Assembly: GCF_009760905.1 (NCBI RefSeq)
Contig: NZ_VIRW01000016.1
Span: forward strand, 1 to 64,000
Length of the DNA stretch: 64,000 bases
Direction: 5' to 3'
Origin: Chitinibacter sp. GC72
GTDB lineage: Bacteria > Pseudomonadota > Gammaproteobacteria > Burkholderiales > Chitinibacteraceae
Within the stretch, counting starts at the first letter, position 1. Each line of letters begins with the position of its first letter. The translations under genes and the position numbers were made by a program. Shown here piece after piece: positions 1 to 8,914 of the stretch. Under the pieces are notes generated by a model. That model was not told where the DNA came from and did no database searches. It worked only from the letters and a program-made list of their open reading frames with translations.

Positions 1-245
1 CTAGCTAATCAGCCATCGGCCGCTCCAATAACAAGAGGTCTTGCGATCCCCCTCTTTCCCCCGTAGGGCGTATGCGGTATTAGCTATCCTTTCGGATAGT
101 TATCCCCCATTACTGGGTACGTTCCGATGTATTACTCACCCGTTCGCCACTCGCCACCAGACCGAAGTCCGTGCTGCCGTTCGACTTGCATGTGTAAAGC
201 ATGCCGCCAGCGTTCAATCTGAGCCAGGATCAAACTCTTTCGTTT
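1..245 (-). rRNA. rrs: 16S ribosomal RNA, 5' end only (partial)
   Basis: Read on the minus strand, positions 238-219 contain the universal 16S start-proximal sequence AGAGTTTGATCCTGGCTCAG, which places the mature 5' end near 245. The rest, down to position 1, is the usual variable V1/V2 region. Only about the first 245 nt are in the window; the remainder of the rRNA operon lies beyond the left edge. Confidence 0.97.
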
Positions 246-397
246 AATCGCTATGCTATTTTTACTACTTGGCTTGTACTTCAATACTCAAAGAAATAAC
301 GAGATGAACAATAAAGTTCGTCTTGTTAATTTTCTTTCTTGAGTGCAAGCACTTGTTTCGACTTACGAATCAAGCACTCACACTCATCGGCTGTAAT

Positions 398-409
398 TTG
401 TTAAAGATC
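398..409 (-). promoter_or_regulatory. boxA-like antitermination site in the rRNA leader
   Basis: The minus strand reads GATCTTTAACAA, close to the bacterial rRNA boxA core (CTTTAACA), followed by TTACAGCCGATGAGTG as in betaproteobacterial rRNA leaders. It lies between the promoter at 467-495 and the 16S 5' end, where NusB/NusE-dependent antitermination complexes load. The role is inferred from position and sequence. Confidence 0.7.
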
Positions 410-466
410 GGTGCGAGACAGAGAGAAACTTGTTTTGTTTCGCTGCGTCATCAGCAGAGAGGCCGA

Positions 467-495
467 ACTATACCCACCGCTCTGAAACACGTCAA
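467..495 (-). promoter_or_regulatory. rRNA operon promoter
   Basis: On the minus strand a -35 TTGACG (495-490) and a -10 TATAGT (472-467) are separated by exactly 17 bp and followed by the GC-rich discriminator TCGGCCTCTC. The DNA upstream is A/T-rich, as expected of an UP element. The same -35, -10 and discriminator recur at the tRNA operon promoter (35845-35873), which supports the call. The 245-812 gap holds only this promoter, the leader and the divergent start region of prmA. Confidence 0.85.
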
Positions 496-812
496 CACTT
501 ATCGACGAAGAAAAGCGAACAAAGGCGCTAAGTCATTGATCTGCATAGCAACGAAGTTTGAAACATATTTGCAGCACCAGAAAAAACCAGATTCGCAGCA
601 CCAGCACAGTACTGAACAAGTACAGCAAAAATTGCGCGCAATGGGCAGAAATAGCGACACCGAACGCTCAAACCAGGCAAAACCACCCCAGAAAATCATC
701 AGAGTGCTGGCGTGAGCTGTGAGATGTATTGCCAAAACGGCTTATTACTATTCAGCAGTAATATTAGGTGCGACAATTCACCCCATTCAATTGCTTATAT
801 GTAGGAAGCCGC

Positions 813-1703
813 ATGCCTTGGCAAGAACTCCGCCTTACCACCGACTCGGCACACGCCGAAGCTTATTCTGATGCACTGTTTGATTTGGGTGCGCTGTCTG
901 TTTCAATTGAAGACGCTGCCGCAGGCACTAGCGATGAAAAGCCTATCTTTGGCGAACCAGGCGAGCCTGTCGATCAACTATGGGATACCAGTATTGTTCT
1001 GGCGCTATTTGAAGCTGATGCTGAAGTGGCGCTGATTGTCGCCGCTGCAGCGAATCAATTAGAACAAGCCGAGCCCAAGTTTGAGGTTGTTATTGTTGAA
1101 GAACAAGACTGGGTGCGCTTGACCCAATCACAGTTCGATCCAATCCCCATTTCACCACGCCTGTGGATTACACCAACGTGGCACGAATGTCCTGATCCGG
1201 CCGCGGTGAATATTCAGCTTGATCCAGGTCTGGCATTCGGCACCGGCAGCCACCCAACGACACGTCTGTGCTTGCAATGGCTGGACGCCAATATCAAAGG
1301 CGGAGAAACGGTACTGGATTACGGTTGCGGTAGCGGGATTCTGGCGATTGCGGCGATGAAGCTGGGCGCAGGTCCAACCGACGGGATTGATATTGATGCA
1401 CAAGCGATGATCGCGTCGGAGCAAAATGCCGAACAAAACGGCGTAAGCGGCCGTTTCTTCTTGCCCGATGCAGCACCAGCGCAGACTTATTATGATGTGG
1501 TGGTCGCTAATATCCTGACCAATCCACTTAAAGCGCTTGCGCCACTGCTGGCTGGCCGCTGCCGTGTCGGCGGCCAAATTGTGCTGTCGGGCATTTTGTC
1601 GGAACAGGCGCACGAAATTGTGGCCATCTATGGCGAGTGGTTTGACTTTGTTGCACCAAAAGAACACGAAGGCTGGGTGTGTTTAGCTGGTGTACGTAAA
1701 TAA
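813..1703 (+). CDS. prmA: Ribosomal protein L11 methyltransferase
   Basis: This 296-residue cytoplasmic protein uses S-adenosylmethionine to methylate ribosomal protein L11. The start at 813 (MPWQELRL) follows an AGGAAG ribosome-binding site at 803-808; an earlier in-frame ATG at 768 would add 15 residues that PrmA proteins lack. The C-terminal half has the Rossmann-fold motif I DYGCGSGILAIAAMKLGA and the VVANILTNPL motif typical of PrmA; the N-terminal half is the L11-recognition domain. Length matches the family. The DUF3426 gene follows after 28 bp, an arrangement common in betaproteobacteria. Family assignment is secure. Confidence 0.96.
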   Translation: MPWQELRLTTDSAHAEAYSDALFDLGALSVSIEDAAAGTSDEKPIFGEPGEPVDQLWDTSIVLALFEADAEVALIVAAAANQLEQAEPKFEVVIVEEQDWVRLTQSQFDPIPISPRLWITPTWHECPDPAAVNIQLDPGLAFGTGSHPTTRLCLQWLDANIKGGETVLDYGCGSGILAIAAMKLGAGPTDGIDIDAQAMIASEQNAEQNGVSGRFFLPDAAPAQTYYDVVVANILTNPLKALAPLLAGRCRVGGQIVLSGILSEQAHEIVAIYGEWFDFVAPKEHEGWVCLAGVRK

Positions 1704-1731
1704 AGCGTAAATATCGGTTAAAATCGCCGCC

Positions 1732-2817
1732 ATGACTCAAATCACGCGCTGCCCTAATTGCAGCACCTCATTTCGCGTTACCGATGATCAGCTTGCAGCA
1801 CACCAGGGCAAGGTGCGCTGCGGTCGGTGCTCCTTTGTGTTTAACGCGCGTGATTTTTTGCTGCGGGTTGAAAAAACCGAAGCGCCTGAAAAAGAACAAG
1901 AGGGTATTGCTCCACAGGCCAATCCTGAAAAGCCCTCTAAGGCAATACCCACAGAAGCTCTCATTCATGCAACTGAAGCAGCACCAGGCAGCATCCCGCC
2001 GCAGCCTCAACAAGTACAGCCTCAACAAGTACAGCCGCAACACGCAGAGCCCGCGCAAGCAGTCGAGTCAGCAACACAAACAACCGAGAAACCCGCTGAG
2101 CGCAAAAACGAGCGGGATCTGCAGCGCGCACTGGCGCGCTTGATCAAAAAAACGCAACGGCCAAAAACACGCAAGGTTCGCAAGCCATCGCGCCATACCA
2201 TTGCAGTGCGCGAAGAAAATCTGCAGTCCGACGCAAATACCAATACTACGCTGCGCCAACCTAGCGAAATCGACACTGAAGCTGAATACCGCCCGATTCT
2301 GGATGATTCGGATGATCTGTTTTTGCCCCCCAAGCGCAGCCGCTGGGCTTGGCTATGGTCATTAGGCAGCCTGATGCTGCTGCTAGCACTACTGGCTCAG
2401 CTCGCTTTTAATTTCCGTCTGGAATTAAGTCAGGAATTTCCGGCCTTGCGCCCCAAATGGCAGGCTTTGTGCGTGCACCTGAAATGCGAGATGCCTCTGC
2501 CGCGGCAGGCTGATTTGCTTAGATCGGAATGGTCGGAACTGACTTACATTCCCGATCACCCGACGCTGATTCAGGTTAAAGCCACTTTGCGCAATCTGGC
2601 TCCATTCGAGCAGGCGCTCCCCAAACTTGAGCTAACCCTCACCGATGAAAATGAACGCGTGGTGGCAAAAAAAATCTTTCTAGCGAAGGAATACCTGGCT
2701 CAAACCGAAGCGGGCCAGCAGGCCATTTTGCCCAACGATGAATTGCACGCCTTTTTGCAACTTGATCTGGGTACTCTAAATTCCACCGGCTACTCGCTCT
2801 ACTGGTTCTATGATTGA
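1732..2817 (+). CDS. Zinc-ribbon and DUF3426 membrane protein
   Basis: A 361-residue protein of unknown function. It opens with an MJ0042-type zinc ribbon (CPNCSTSFRV, then KVRCGRCSFVF, two CxxC knuckles in the first 40 residues). A long Gln/Pro/Glu-rich linker contains the repeat QPQQVQPQQVQPQH. A single membrane helix lies near residues 205-228 (WLWSLGSLMLLLALLAQLAF), and the C-terminal DUF3426 domain is expected outside the membrane. The topology suggests a cytoplasmic zinc finger linked to an extracytoplasmic domain. It lies in a likely operon after prmA. The linker is encoded partly by a 49-bp palindrome (1902-1950). Confidence 0.85.
   Translation: MTQITRCPNCSTSFRVTDDQLAAHQGKVRCGRCSFVFNARDFLLRVEKTEAPEKEQEGIAPQANPEKPSKAIPTEALIHATEAAPGSIPPQPQQVQPQQVQPQHAEPAQAVESATQTTEKPAERKNERDLQRALARLIKKTQRPKTRKVRKPSRHTIAVREENLQSDANTNTTLRQPSEIDTEAEYRPILDDSDDLFLPPKRSRWAWLWSLGSLMLLLALLAQLAFNFRLELSQEFPALRPKWQALCVHLKCEMPLPRQADLLRSEWSELTYIPDHPTLIQVKATLRNLAPFEQALPKLELTLTDENERVVAKKIFLAKEYLAQTEAGQQAILPNDELHAFLQLDLGTLNSTGYSLYWFYD
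1902..1950. repeat. 49-bp dispersed palindrome, copy 1 (inside the DUF3426 gene)
   Basis: Exactly 49 bp, with outer arms GGGTATTGC and GCAATACCC that are perfect inverse complements, plus inner ACAGGCC. It encodes part of the unconserved linker of the host protein; in frame it reads GGT ATT ... GCA ATA CCC. Confidence 0.85.
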
Positions 2818-2901
2818 CCCGGCGCAACCCTGCGGCGCTTCCCACTTGTAATTGCCAAGTCAAAGACCATACTGAGAAGATCATTTTTCAGGGGAACCGA
2901 G

Positions 2902-3429
2902 ATGTCTACCGTTATGCTCAATGGCACGCCAGTCAGTATTGGTGGTCGCTTTCCACACGTGGGCGATACCGCGCACAGCTTTATGCTGGTTGATACCAAT
3001 TTGCAAGATGTGGCGCTGTCCAAGTTCTGGGGCTTGCGCAAAATCATTGCCGTGGTGCCCAGTCTTGATGCCGCCATTGGCCTGACGATTGCGCGCCGGC
3101 TGGAAAAGCTGGCGTATGAGCTCAACAACACCAGCATCATGACTGTATCGGTTGATACGCCCTACGCTCTGGCCCGAATTGGTGAAGCGGAAGGCTTTCG
3201 CAAAATCCAGCTGATGTCGACATTGCGCGGGCGCGATTTTCATAAGGATTACGGCGTCATGATCACTGACGTGCCGCTATCGGGATTGATGACCACGGCC
3301 TTGTTTGTGCTGGATACCAACGATACCGTGCTGTATGCCGAACTGGTTGCAGAATTGATGAACGAGCCCAATTACGATGCGGCCATGGAAATTCTCAATC
3401 CGCCACCGGCCGAAGCAGAAGGCGAATAA
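2902..3429 (+). CDS. Cysteine-less thiol peroxidase paralogue (probable pseudoenzyme)
   Basis: This 175-residue protein aligns along its whole length with thiol peroxidase (Tpx), including the N-terminal strands, LSTLRGRDF-like block (here [15 protein letters not shown]) and C-terminal ALxVL-type end. It contains no cysteine at all. Where active Tpx has FPSVDTPTC it reads VPSLDAAIG, so the peroxidatic Cys is Gly60; where the resolving Cys sits in FCGAEG it reads IGEAEG (Gly94). Peroxidase activity by the known mechanism is therefore not expected. The frame is intact with a good Shine-Dalgarno (AGGGGAACC), so it looks maintained. The intact Tpx follows 131 bp downstream. It may be a binding or regulatory paralogue; function unknown. 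Confidence 0.85.
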   Translation: MSTVMLNGTPVSIGGRFPHVGDTAHSFMLVDTNLQDVALSKFWGLRKIIAVVPSLDAAIGLTIARRLEKLAYELNNTSIMTVSVDTPYALARIGEAEGFRKIQLMSTLRGRDFHKDYGVMITDVPLSGLMTTALFVLDTNDTVLYAELVAELMNEPNYDAAMEILNPPPAEAEGE

Positions 3430-3441
3430 GCGGCGTACGCC

Positions 3442-3473
3442 AAAAAAAAAGCCGATTTTTCGGCTTTTTTTTT
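3442..3473 (+). terminator. Rho-independent terminator
   Basis: AAAAAGCCGA TTTT TCGGCTTTTT stem-loop followed by a T-run, directly after the cysteine-less Tpx paralogue. It separates that gene from the intact tpx. Confidence 0.85.
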
Positions 3474-3560
3474 ATGACCACTGCCCCCATCTTTACTCTG
3501 GCAACAATCAAATTAATATTGCCCATATTCAACGACCACTTAATGATTGGAGATTTACCC

Positions 3561-4061
3561 ATGTCCACAGTTACTCTTGGCGGCAACCCTGTCAACGTAA
3601 ACGGCAACTTCCCTGCAACAGGCAACACAGCACCTGCGTTCTCGCTCGTTGCCAAAGACCTGTCCAACGTTACTCTGGCCAGCCTGGCTGGCAAGCGCAA
3701 GATTCTGAATATTTTCCCAAGTGTGGACACGCCAACGTGCGCCGCATCGGTACGTCGCTTCAATGAAGCCGCTGCCAAACTGGAAAATACCGTTGTATTG
3801 TGCATTTCTGCCGATTTGCCGTTCGCACAAAACCGCTTCTGCGGCGCCGAAGGCCTTGAAAATGTAGTGAATCTTTCAACCATGCGCGGCCGCGAATTCT
3901 TGGCCGCCTACGGCGTGGAAATTGCCGAAGGCCCACTGGCAGGCGTTGCAGCGCGTGCGGTAGTAGTACTCGATGCCAATGATCAGGTGCTGCACAGCGA
4001 ATTGGTTGCTGAAATCAAGGAAGAGCCGAATTACGCCGCTGCTTTGGCCGTTCTGGCTTAA
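3561..4061 (+). CDS. tpx: Thiol peroxidase (atypical 2-Cys peroxiredoxin)
   Basis: A 166-residue soluble peroxiredoxin that reduces lipid and other hydroperoxides with electrons from thioredoxin. The peroxidatic Cys60 lies in [16 protein letters not shown] and the resolving Cys94 in [22 protein letters not shown] is also typical. Length is close to E. coli Tpx (168). The start at 3561 follows GGAGA at 3549-3553; a longer frame opening at 3474 overlaps the upstream terminator and lacks family support. It has its own transcription unit after that terminator. Confidence 0.96.
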   Translation: MSTVTLGGNPVNVNGNFPATGNTAPAFSLVAKDLSNVTLASLAGKRKILNIFPSVDTPTCAASVRRFNEAAAKLENTVVLCISADLPFAQNRFCGAEGLENVVNLSTMRGREFLAAYGVEIAEGPLAGVAARAVVVLDANDQVLHSELVAEIKEEPNYAAALAVLA

Positions 4062-4148
4062 GCAAAAAAGCTGTACTAGATTCATCGTCAAAATCAGTCG
4101 GCCTTTCGGGGCTGATTGAACGAGTAAGCTGGCGGCGGTGACTGAATA

Positions 4149-4196
4149 AGGGCAGATACCGTAAAATGCAATATGACGGGTTTGCCCTTTTTTGTA
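4149..4196 (+). terminator. Possible terminator after tpx
   Basis: AAGGGCA pairs with TGCCCTT across a long loop and is followed by a T-run (TTTTTTG). The loop of more than 20 nt makes this a weaker call. Confidence 0.4.
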
Positions 4197-4238
4197 CGCC
4201 CTACTTTGTAAACCGCAGCACCGAGACAGAAAGTCACC

Positions 4239-5033
4239 ATGAGCGATTGGCCAAACGAGCTATTTGAAAATCACCCGGCCTTCCAGCCCATCCGTGCGCA
4301 CCTGTCACGCTTTTCAGCGCCCCCCAGTTATCAGGACTGGGCGGCGACTCCCGTGGTGGCACACAGCGCCAGTGGCGCGCCCATTCGCTTTGTCCCCAGC
4401 GAACAAATTAGTGAATATTATGAGCTAGCCATTTACCAGCATGGTTTGGTTGCGACACGGCTGAACTGGCATGACACGTTTAACGCCATGATCTGGCATG
4501 CTTTTCCACTGAGCAAATCAGCGCTGAACGCCATGCACCAGCGTATCATCGCCGCCGATCCGTCCTCCAAAGCCCGCGGACCTCGCCGCGACGCCGCCAC
4601 GCTGTTTGATGAATGCGGCTTCATTCTGCCCTACTGCGACGAGCAATTACTGGATTATCTGATTGCGCATGAGTGGACCGAGCTGTTTGTCGATCAAGCC
4701 GCAGCATGGGGGAAGCGGATTTCTGCGTTCTCGTTCGGGCACGCCAATTTTGAACATCTGCTCGCGCCTTTTATCGGTCTTACCGGCAAATGCTGGCCAG
4801 TCAAAGTCCAAGCCGATTTTTTCCAGCGCGACACTGCAAGTCAATGCCAAGAACTGGATCAGACACTCTCCAGCCTGATCAATGACAATTGCTTGCAACA
4901 ACCACGGCAATTACCCGCGCTACCCTACCTAGGCATCCCCGGCTGGTATCCGCAACAGAACGCCTCGTTCTACGAGAACCACCAATATTTCCGAAAAAAG
5001 CGTAACCATTCGCCAAACGATCATATGACGTGA
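4239..5033 (+). CDS. DUF3025 family protein
   Basis: A 264-residue soluble protein of the DUF3025 family, recognised from the block LNWHDTFNAMIWHAFPLSKS (residues about 75-95), conserved in betaproteobacterial members. No signal peptide or membrane helix is visible. The family has no established function. The gene stands alone: the flanking intergenic stretches are 177 bp and about 230 bp, and a GACAGAAAG element precedes the ATG. Confidence 0.75.
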   Translation: MSDWPNELFENHPAFQPIRAHLSRFSAPPSYQDWAATPVVAHSASGAPIRFVPSEQISEYYELAIYQHGLVATRLNWHDTFNAMIWHAFPLSKSALNAMHQRIIAADPSSKARGPRRDAATLFDECGFILPYCDEQLLDYLIAHEWTELFVDQAAAWGKRISAFSFGHANFEHLLAPFIGLTGKCWPVKVQADFFQRDTASQCQELDQTLSSLINDNCLQQPRQLPALPYLGIPGWYPQQNASFYENHQYFRKKRNHSPNDHMT

Positions 5034-5264
5034 GTTTTACTATGGTCACGCTGATGCTGATTTTGAATGGCAAACAGGCTAGCTTGTTTTAACAGTAGTG
5101 ACGAATACAGGCAATCCGTAATATTGTAATGTACCTCACCAGAATTCATAGCAAGTTGTCCTTAGGTCAGGGAAGCGCAAAACTAACGGGACGGGCTTTG
5201 TCTAACACAGTAAAATAGAAATCACGCACCTCTGGTGTTTTTTTCACGTCTCAGGATTGATGCA

Positions 5265-6482
5265 GTGTTTTCGTTCTTCCGCAAAAAAGGTCCAGACGGA
5301 CAAGAAGTCCTCACCCAAACCGCGCCGCTGACCCAGCCGGGGTCGACGCCCGAGACGCGACCGGGCAGTAGTGTGCCGCCATCAGAGAGCGGCCCAGCAA
5401 CGGCTGCGCCTTCAAGCGTACCGAATGACCATCACTATGATTTGTCGCAGCTCTCGATTGAAGTCTCCAGCAGTAGTGACAGCATTAGCCCGGCCGAAGA
5501 ACAAGCGGCAATGATGCATGCCAATGGCCAGCTTGCTGCCGCCGCCAAGATTTTGTTGCTCGACAAGCCCAACTTCGCCGGTAAGCGCCGGCTGGAATCA
5601 TGGATGATGCTGTTTGAATTATTGCAGCAGCATAATCAACGTGAGGCCTATGAGGCACTGGGTCTGGATTTTGTCCTAGAGTTTGAAAAAACCCCGCCAA
5701 CCTGGCGCGAACAAAATACCGTTTCGGATAAAAAACCCACCGCTAGCGGCTACTTTGCCCTGAGCGGCAAATTGTCGATCGAGAATATTGATAAATCGAT
5801 CCAGACTTTTTATCAACTGCATAAAAATAATGATTTATTGCGCGTTGATCTGACTAAAATCACCGCCATCGACACCATTTCCGCTGCCGAGATTCTGGCC
5901 GCATTGCAGCAAAGCCACAAAAAACCCAATAGCCTGCAATTGATTGGCAGCGCCAAATTCATCGAGATTTTGAGATCGCACATTGAAGTAGGCCGCCGCC
6001 AACCTGCTGAAGCGCCGTTCTGGCTGCTGCTGATCGAGCTGCATCAAGTACTGGGCTTGCAGGAAGAATTCGAAAACATCGCGATTGATTACGCGATTAC
6101 TTTTGAAGTTTCTCCACCATCGTGGGATCCACGCCAGGCCCCCAAATCGGCCGCACAAATTGCCAGTGATGAAGCGCAGGCCAAGGCCGAGATTCACGAG
6201 GCCGAACAGGAAAAAAACCGCCTGATCGGCAGCATTTCCAACGACAAACCCGAAATGCTGGCGCGGCTAAACGAGCTGGTTCGGGTGCATGCCAACCCGG
6301 TGATTGATCTGAATGCCATCGAGCGCATTGATTTTGACTCGGCCGGGCAAATGCTCAATCTGGCGATGGACTGGCTGCAACAAGGCAAGCAGGTGCGCTT
6401 TGTTAACGTCAACCCGCTGGTTCACACCTTGCTACGCGTCATGAGCATCACCGAAATGGTCAGCGTTGAATTACGCAAATAA
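5265..6482 (+). CDS. Protein with two STAS-like domains
   Basis: About 405 residues. The GTG start at 5265 gives MFSFFRKKGPDGQ and has AGGA nine bases upstream; a GTG at 5235 is possible but has no ribosome-binding site. After a Pro/Ser-rich linker the protein contains an internal duplication. Each half has a helical block ending EFE..PP.W (KTPPTW near 155, VSPPSW near 295) followed by a STAS-type alpha/beta domain (GKLSIENIDKS... and ...VIDLNAIERIDFDSAG). STAS domains usually mediate protein contacts or nucleotide binding. It lies 68 bp upstream of hslV, likely cotranscribed. Specific function is not known to me. Confidence 0.7.
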   Translation: MFSFFRKKGPDGQEVLTQTAPLTQPGSTPETRPGSSVPPSESGPATAAPSSVPNDHHYDLSQLSIEVSSSSDSISPAEEQAAMMHANGQLAAAAKILLLDKPNFAGKRRLESWMMLFELLQQHNQREAYEALGLDFVLEFEKTPPTWREQNTVSDKKPTASGYFALSGKLSIENIDKSIQTFYQLHKNNDLLRVDLTKITAIDTISAAEILAALQQSHKKPNSLQLIGSAKFIEILRSHIEVGRRQPAEAPFWLLLIELHQVLGLQEEFENIAIDYAITFEVSPPSWDPRQAPKSAAQIASDEAQAKAEIHEAEQEKNRLIGSISNDKPEMLARLNELVRVHANPVIDLNAIERIDFDSAGQMLNLAMDWLQQGKQVRFVNVNPLVHTLLRVMSITEMVSVELRK

Positions 6483-6550
6483 TCCGGCTTGCATTTCACC
6501 CAGAGTGTCGCCATCTAGCTCGCATATCTGATCAAACGCTGGAGTAATGT

Positions 6551-7126
6551 ATGGAGCAATTTGACGGCACCACGATCGTCTCGGTACGCCGGGGCAATCA
6601 TGTCGCAGTGGGTGGGGATGGCCAGGTGACGCTGGGCAATATCGTGATCAAGGGTACGGCGCGAAAGGTGCGCAAGCTGTATCGCGATCAGGTGATTGTT
6701 GGCTTTGCGGGCGGCACCGCCGACGCTTTCACGCTGTTCGAGCGTTTCGAAGCCAAACTGGAAAAGCATCAGGGGCATCTGACCCGCGCCGCTGTCGAAA
6801 TGGCCAAGGATTGGCGTACCGACCGCATGCTGCGCCGCCTTGAAGCGATGCTGATTGTCGCCGATCCAACTGCCACGCTGGTGATCACCGGCAATGGCGA
6901 CGTGCTGGAACCGGAAGGTGGGATCGCCGCTATTGGCTCCGGTGGCGCTTATGCCCAGGCTGCAGCGCGCGCCTTGCTGGAAAACACCGATTATCCGCCG
7001 GAAGTGTGCGTCAAAAAAGCACTCGAAATCGCTGGCGATCTATGTATCTACACCAATCAAAATCATGTGGTGGAAAGCATGGGCGCGCAAGCCATTGCGC
7101 TGAGCGACCAGAGCGATGCGCTGTAA
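6551..7126 (+). CDS. hslV: ATP-dependent protease peptidase subunit HslV
   Basis: The 191-residue precursor is the proteolytic subunit of the HslUV (ClpYQ) protease. The short propeptide MEQFDG precedes TTIVSVRRG; cleavage would expose the catalytic Thr7. GDGQVTLG and the [15 protein letters not shown] block are family signatures, and length is normal. The usual partner gene hslU does not follow: birA starts 58 bp downstream and no hslU lies anywhere in the window. Identity is secure; a remote hslU is assumed. Confidence 0.96.
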   Translation: MEQFDGTTIVSVRRGNHVAVGGDGQVTLGNIVIKGTARKVRKLYRDQVIVGFAGGTADAFTLFERFEAKLEKHQGHLTRAAVEMAKDWRTDRMLRRLEAMLIVADPTATLVITGNGDVLEPEGGIAAIGSGGAYAQAAARALLENTDYPPEVCVKKALEIAGDLCIYTNQNHVVESMGAQAIALSDQSDAL

Positions 7127-7184
7127 GCCTGTTCAAACGCGCTGAATCAGCCCCATCAGGCGGCATTTCTCGTAAAATGTCGCC

Positions 7185-8177
7185 ATGACCGATCCCATCC
7201 GCTTACTGCGCGAGCTTGATGCGCAGCATTTCACCTCCGGCACGTTGATTGCCGAACGTCTGGACATTTCTCGTTCCAGCGTCTCGACCGCACTGGCGCA
7301 AGCCGAACAATTTGGCATCACGCTGGAGCGGCGCAGTGGCGCTGGCTATCGGCTAGAACAAGATATCGATTGGCTTAGCCTCGATACACTCCGGCAGTAT
7401 CTACCGCCAGACAGCATTCTGCATATCACTCTGGCTGATACCCTTGAATCGAGCAATCGACAGCTGCTAAAAAACCCGCAGCACGGGCATGTTCTGGCGT
7501 GCGAATGGCAAACCGGCGGGCGTGGCCGTCTGGGGCGGCGCTGGCTGGGCAGCCTAGGTGGCAGTCTGATGTTCTCGCTGGCCTGGCAATTTAACGGCGG
7601 CCCGGCTCAGTTGGCGGGCTTGTCACTGGCGGTGGGAGCCATCGTTGCGCAAAGCTTGCGTGAGGCGGGCGTCGCACAAATCGGCCTGAAATGGCCGAAC
7701 GATTTATTGCTGCAACGCGATGCCAGCGCGGCGCAGAGCGACAATCCGGACTATGCCAAAGTGGGCGGCATCCTGATTGAAATGCAAGGAGATGCGCTGG
7801 GGCCGGCGCAGGTGGTGATCGGCATTGGCCTGAATCTATCTTTTCCGCGTCACTGGCAAGATGAGCTTGATCAACAGGCAGGCAGCCTGCAAGCCGCCGG
7901 GCTGCGTGACAACCGCAATGCCTTGCTAGGGCGATTGCTAGGTGCGCTGGAGCAAGGACTCGGCCAGTTTGCGCAAAGCGGGTTCGCGCCCATGCTGGCG
8001 CAGTGGGAGTCCTTGCACGTCTGGCAACTGCAGATGGTCAACGTGATCGCGCCCGACGGACAAACCCAGACCGGCCAGCTACTTGGCCTGGCTGCCGACG
8101 GCTCATTAAGGCTGTTGTGCAGCGACGGAGAAAAATTGATTCACACTGGCGATGTTAGCCTCAGGCGGCTGGCATGA
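7185..8177 (+). CDS. birA: Biotin-protein ligase / biotin operon repressor
   Basis: A 330-residue bifunctional protein. The N-terminal winged helix (RLDISRSSVSTALAQAEQFG, about 25-45) is the DNA-binding repressor domain. The central ligase domain has GGRGRLGRRW (biotinyl-AMP loop), LKWPNDLLL and KVGGILIEMQG, and the C-terminal SH3-like domain closes the protein. It activates biotin to biotinyl-5'-AMP and transfers it to the acetyl-CoA carboxylase carrier protein. Its stop overlaps the coaX start (ATGA), so the two are translationally coupled, a common arrangement. Confidence 0.96.
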   Translation: MTDPIRLLRELDAQHFTSGTLIAERLDISRSSVSTALAQAEQFGITLERRSGAGYRLEQDIDWLSLDTLRQYLPPDSILHITLADTLESSNRQLLKNPQHGHVLACEWQTGGRGRLGRRWLGSLGGSLMFSLAWQFNGGPAQLAGLSLAVGAIVAQSLREAGVAQIGLKWPNDLLLQRDASAAQSDNPDYAKVGGILIEMQGDALGPAQVVIGIGLNLSFPRHWQDELDQQAGSLQAAGLRDNRNALLGRLLGALEQGLGQFAQSGFAPMLAQWESLHVWQLQMVNVIAPDGQTQTGQLLGLAADGSLRLLCSDGEKLIHTGDVSLRRLA

Positions 8178-8914
8178 ACCCGCCTTTACTGATTGATCTG
8201 GGCAATACCCGCATCAAGTGGCGCCTGGGCGAACACGCAGCAGCGGGCAGCGCCAGCACGGTGGAGGAATGGATCAGCCAGTGCGCCGACCTGCCCCGCC
8301 CTGCTGCGATTCTGATTTGCGCCGTGGGCGCGCCCGAACGCTATCAGGCACTGGTGCAATTCTGCCTGCAGCACTGGGCTTTGCAGCCCCAACGCCTGCA
8401 AGTAAGCCGCTCGGCGCTGGACGTACACAACCACTATCAGGATTTAAGCCAGCAAGGCACTGATCGCTGGGCGGCGGTGCTGGGCGCCAAAGCCCGCTTT
8501 CCGGCGCAAAATTTGCAAATTGTCTCGGCTGGCACCGCGCTCGTCGTCGATACGTTGACGCGTGATGGTCAGTATCTAGGTGGCAGCATTGGCCCCGGCT
8601 TAGGCCTGATGAAACAGGCGTTATTTCATGGCACAGCGCAACTACCGCTGGCTCACGGCCAGCTTGTTGCATTTCCGTGCAATACATTGGATGCCATTGA
8701 AACCGGCTGCCTGCGTGCCATCAAGGGTATGCTAATGGAGAGCATACTAGATATGGCCTCCAATAATATACCCATCGATAAAACAATCATCTTCGGCGGC
8801 GACGCCGAACACATCGTTTCGCAGCTTAACCTAGCTGCGAAGACAGTAGATAATCTGGTTCTTGACGGCCTCTACGCCCTTTACCTTGCTGCCGACGGAG
8901 CATTTACCCAATGA
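8174..8914 (+). CDS. coaX: Type III pantothenate kinase
   Basis: A 246-residue kinase that phosphorylates pantothenate in the first step of CoA synthesis, ASKHA fold. Visible motifs are LLIDLGNTRIKWRL (phosphate loop), GTDRWAAVLGA, SAGTALVVDTL and GGSIGPGLGLM. ATGA overlaps link it to birA upstream and the SPOR gene downstream. A 49-bp palindrome (8725-8773) lies inside the 3' part and encodes a poorly conserved helix, using several ATA codons. Confidence 0.95.
   Translation: MNPPLLIDLGNTRIKWRLGEHAAAGSASTVEEWISQCADLPRPAAILICAVGAPERYQALVQFCLQHWALQPQRLQVSRSALDVHNHYQDLSQQGTDRWAAVLGAKARFPAQNLQIVSAGTALVVDTLTRDGQYLGGSIGPGLGLMKQALFHGTAQLPLAHGQLVAFPCNTLDAIETGCLRAIKGMLMESILDMASNNIPIDKTIIFGGDAEHIVSQLNLAAKTVDNLVLDGLYALYLAADGAFTQ
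8725..8773. repeat. 49-bp dispersed palindrome, copy 2 (inside coaX)
   Basis: Exactly 49 bp, GGGTAT...ATACCC. The inner arms AATGGAG and CTCCAAT pair with each other although neither matches the usual CTGCAGG/CCTGCAG, a compensatory change. Frame GGT ATG ... AAT ATA CCC. Confidence 0.85.

Noticed and set aside
4091-4119. Hairpin AATCAG ... CTGATT after tpx as a terminator
   Set aside because: No T-run follows and the stem is interrupted.
7395-7443. CAGTAT ... GATACCC spaced like a 49-bp palindrome in birA
   Set aside because: The left arm fits at only GTAT and the inner arms do not match; likely chance within conserved BirA coding sequence.
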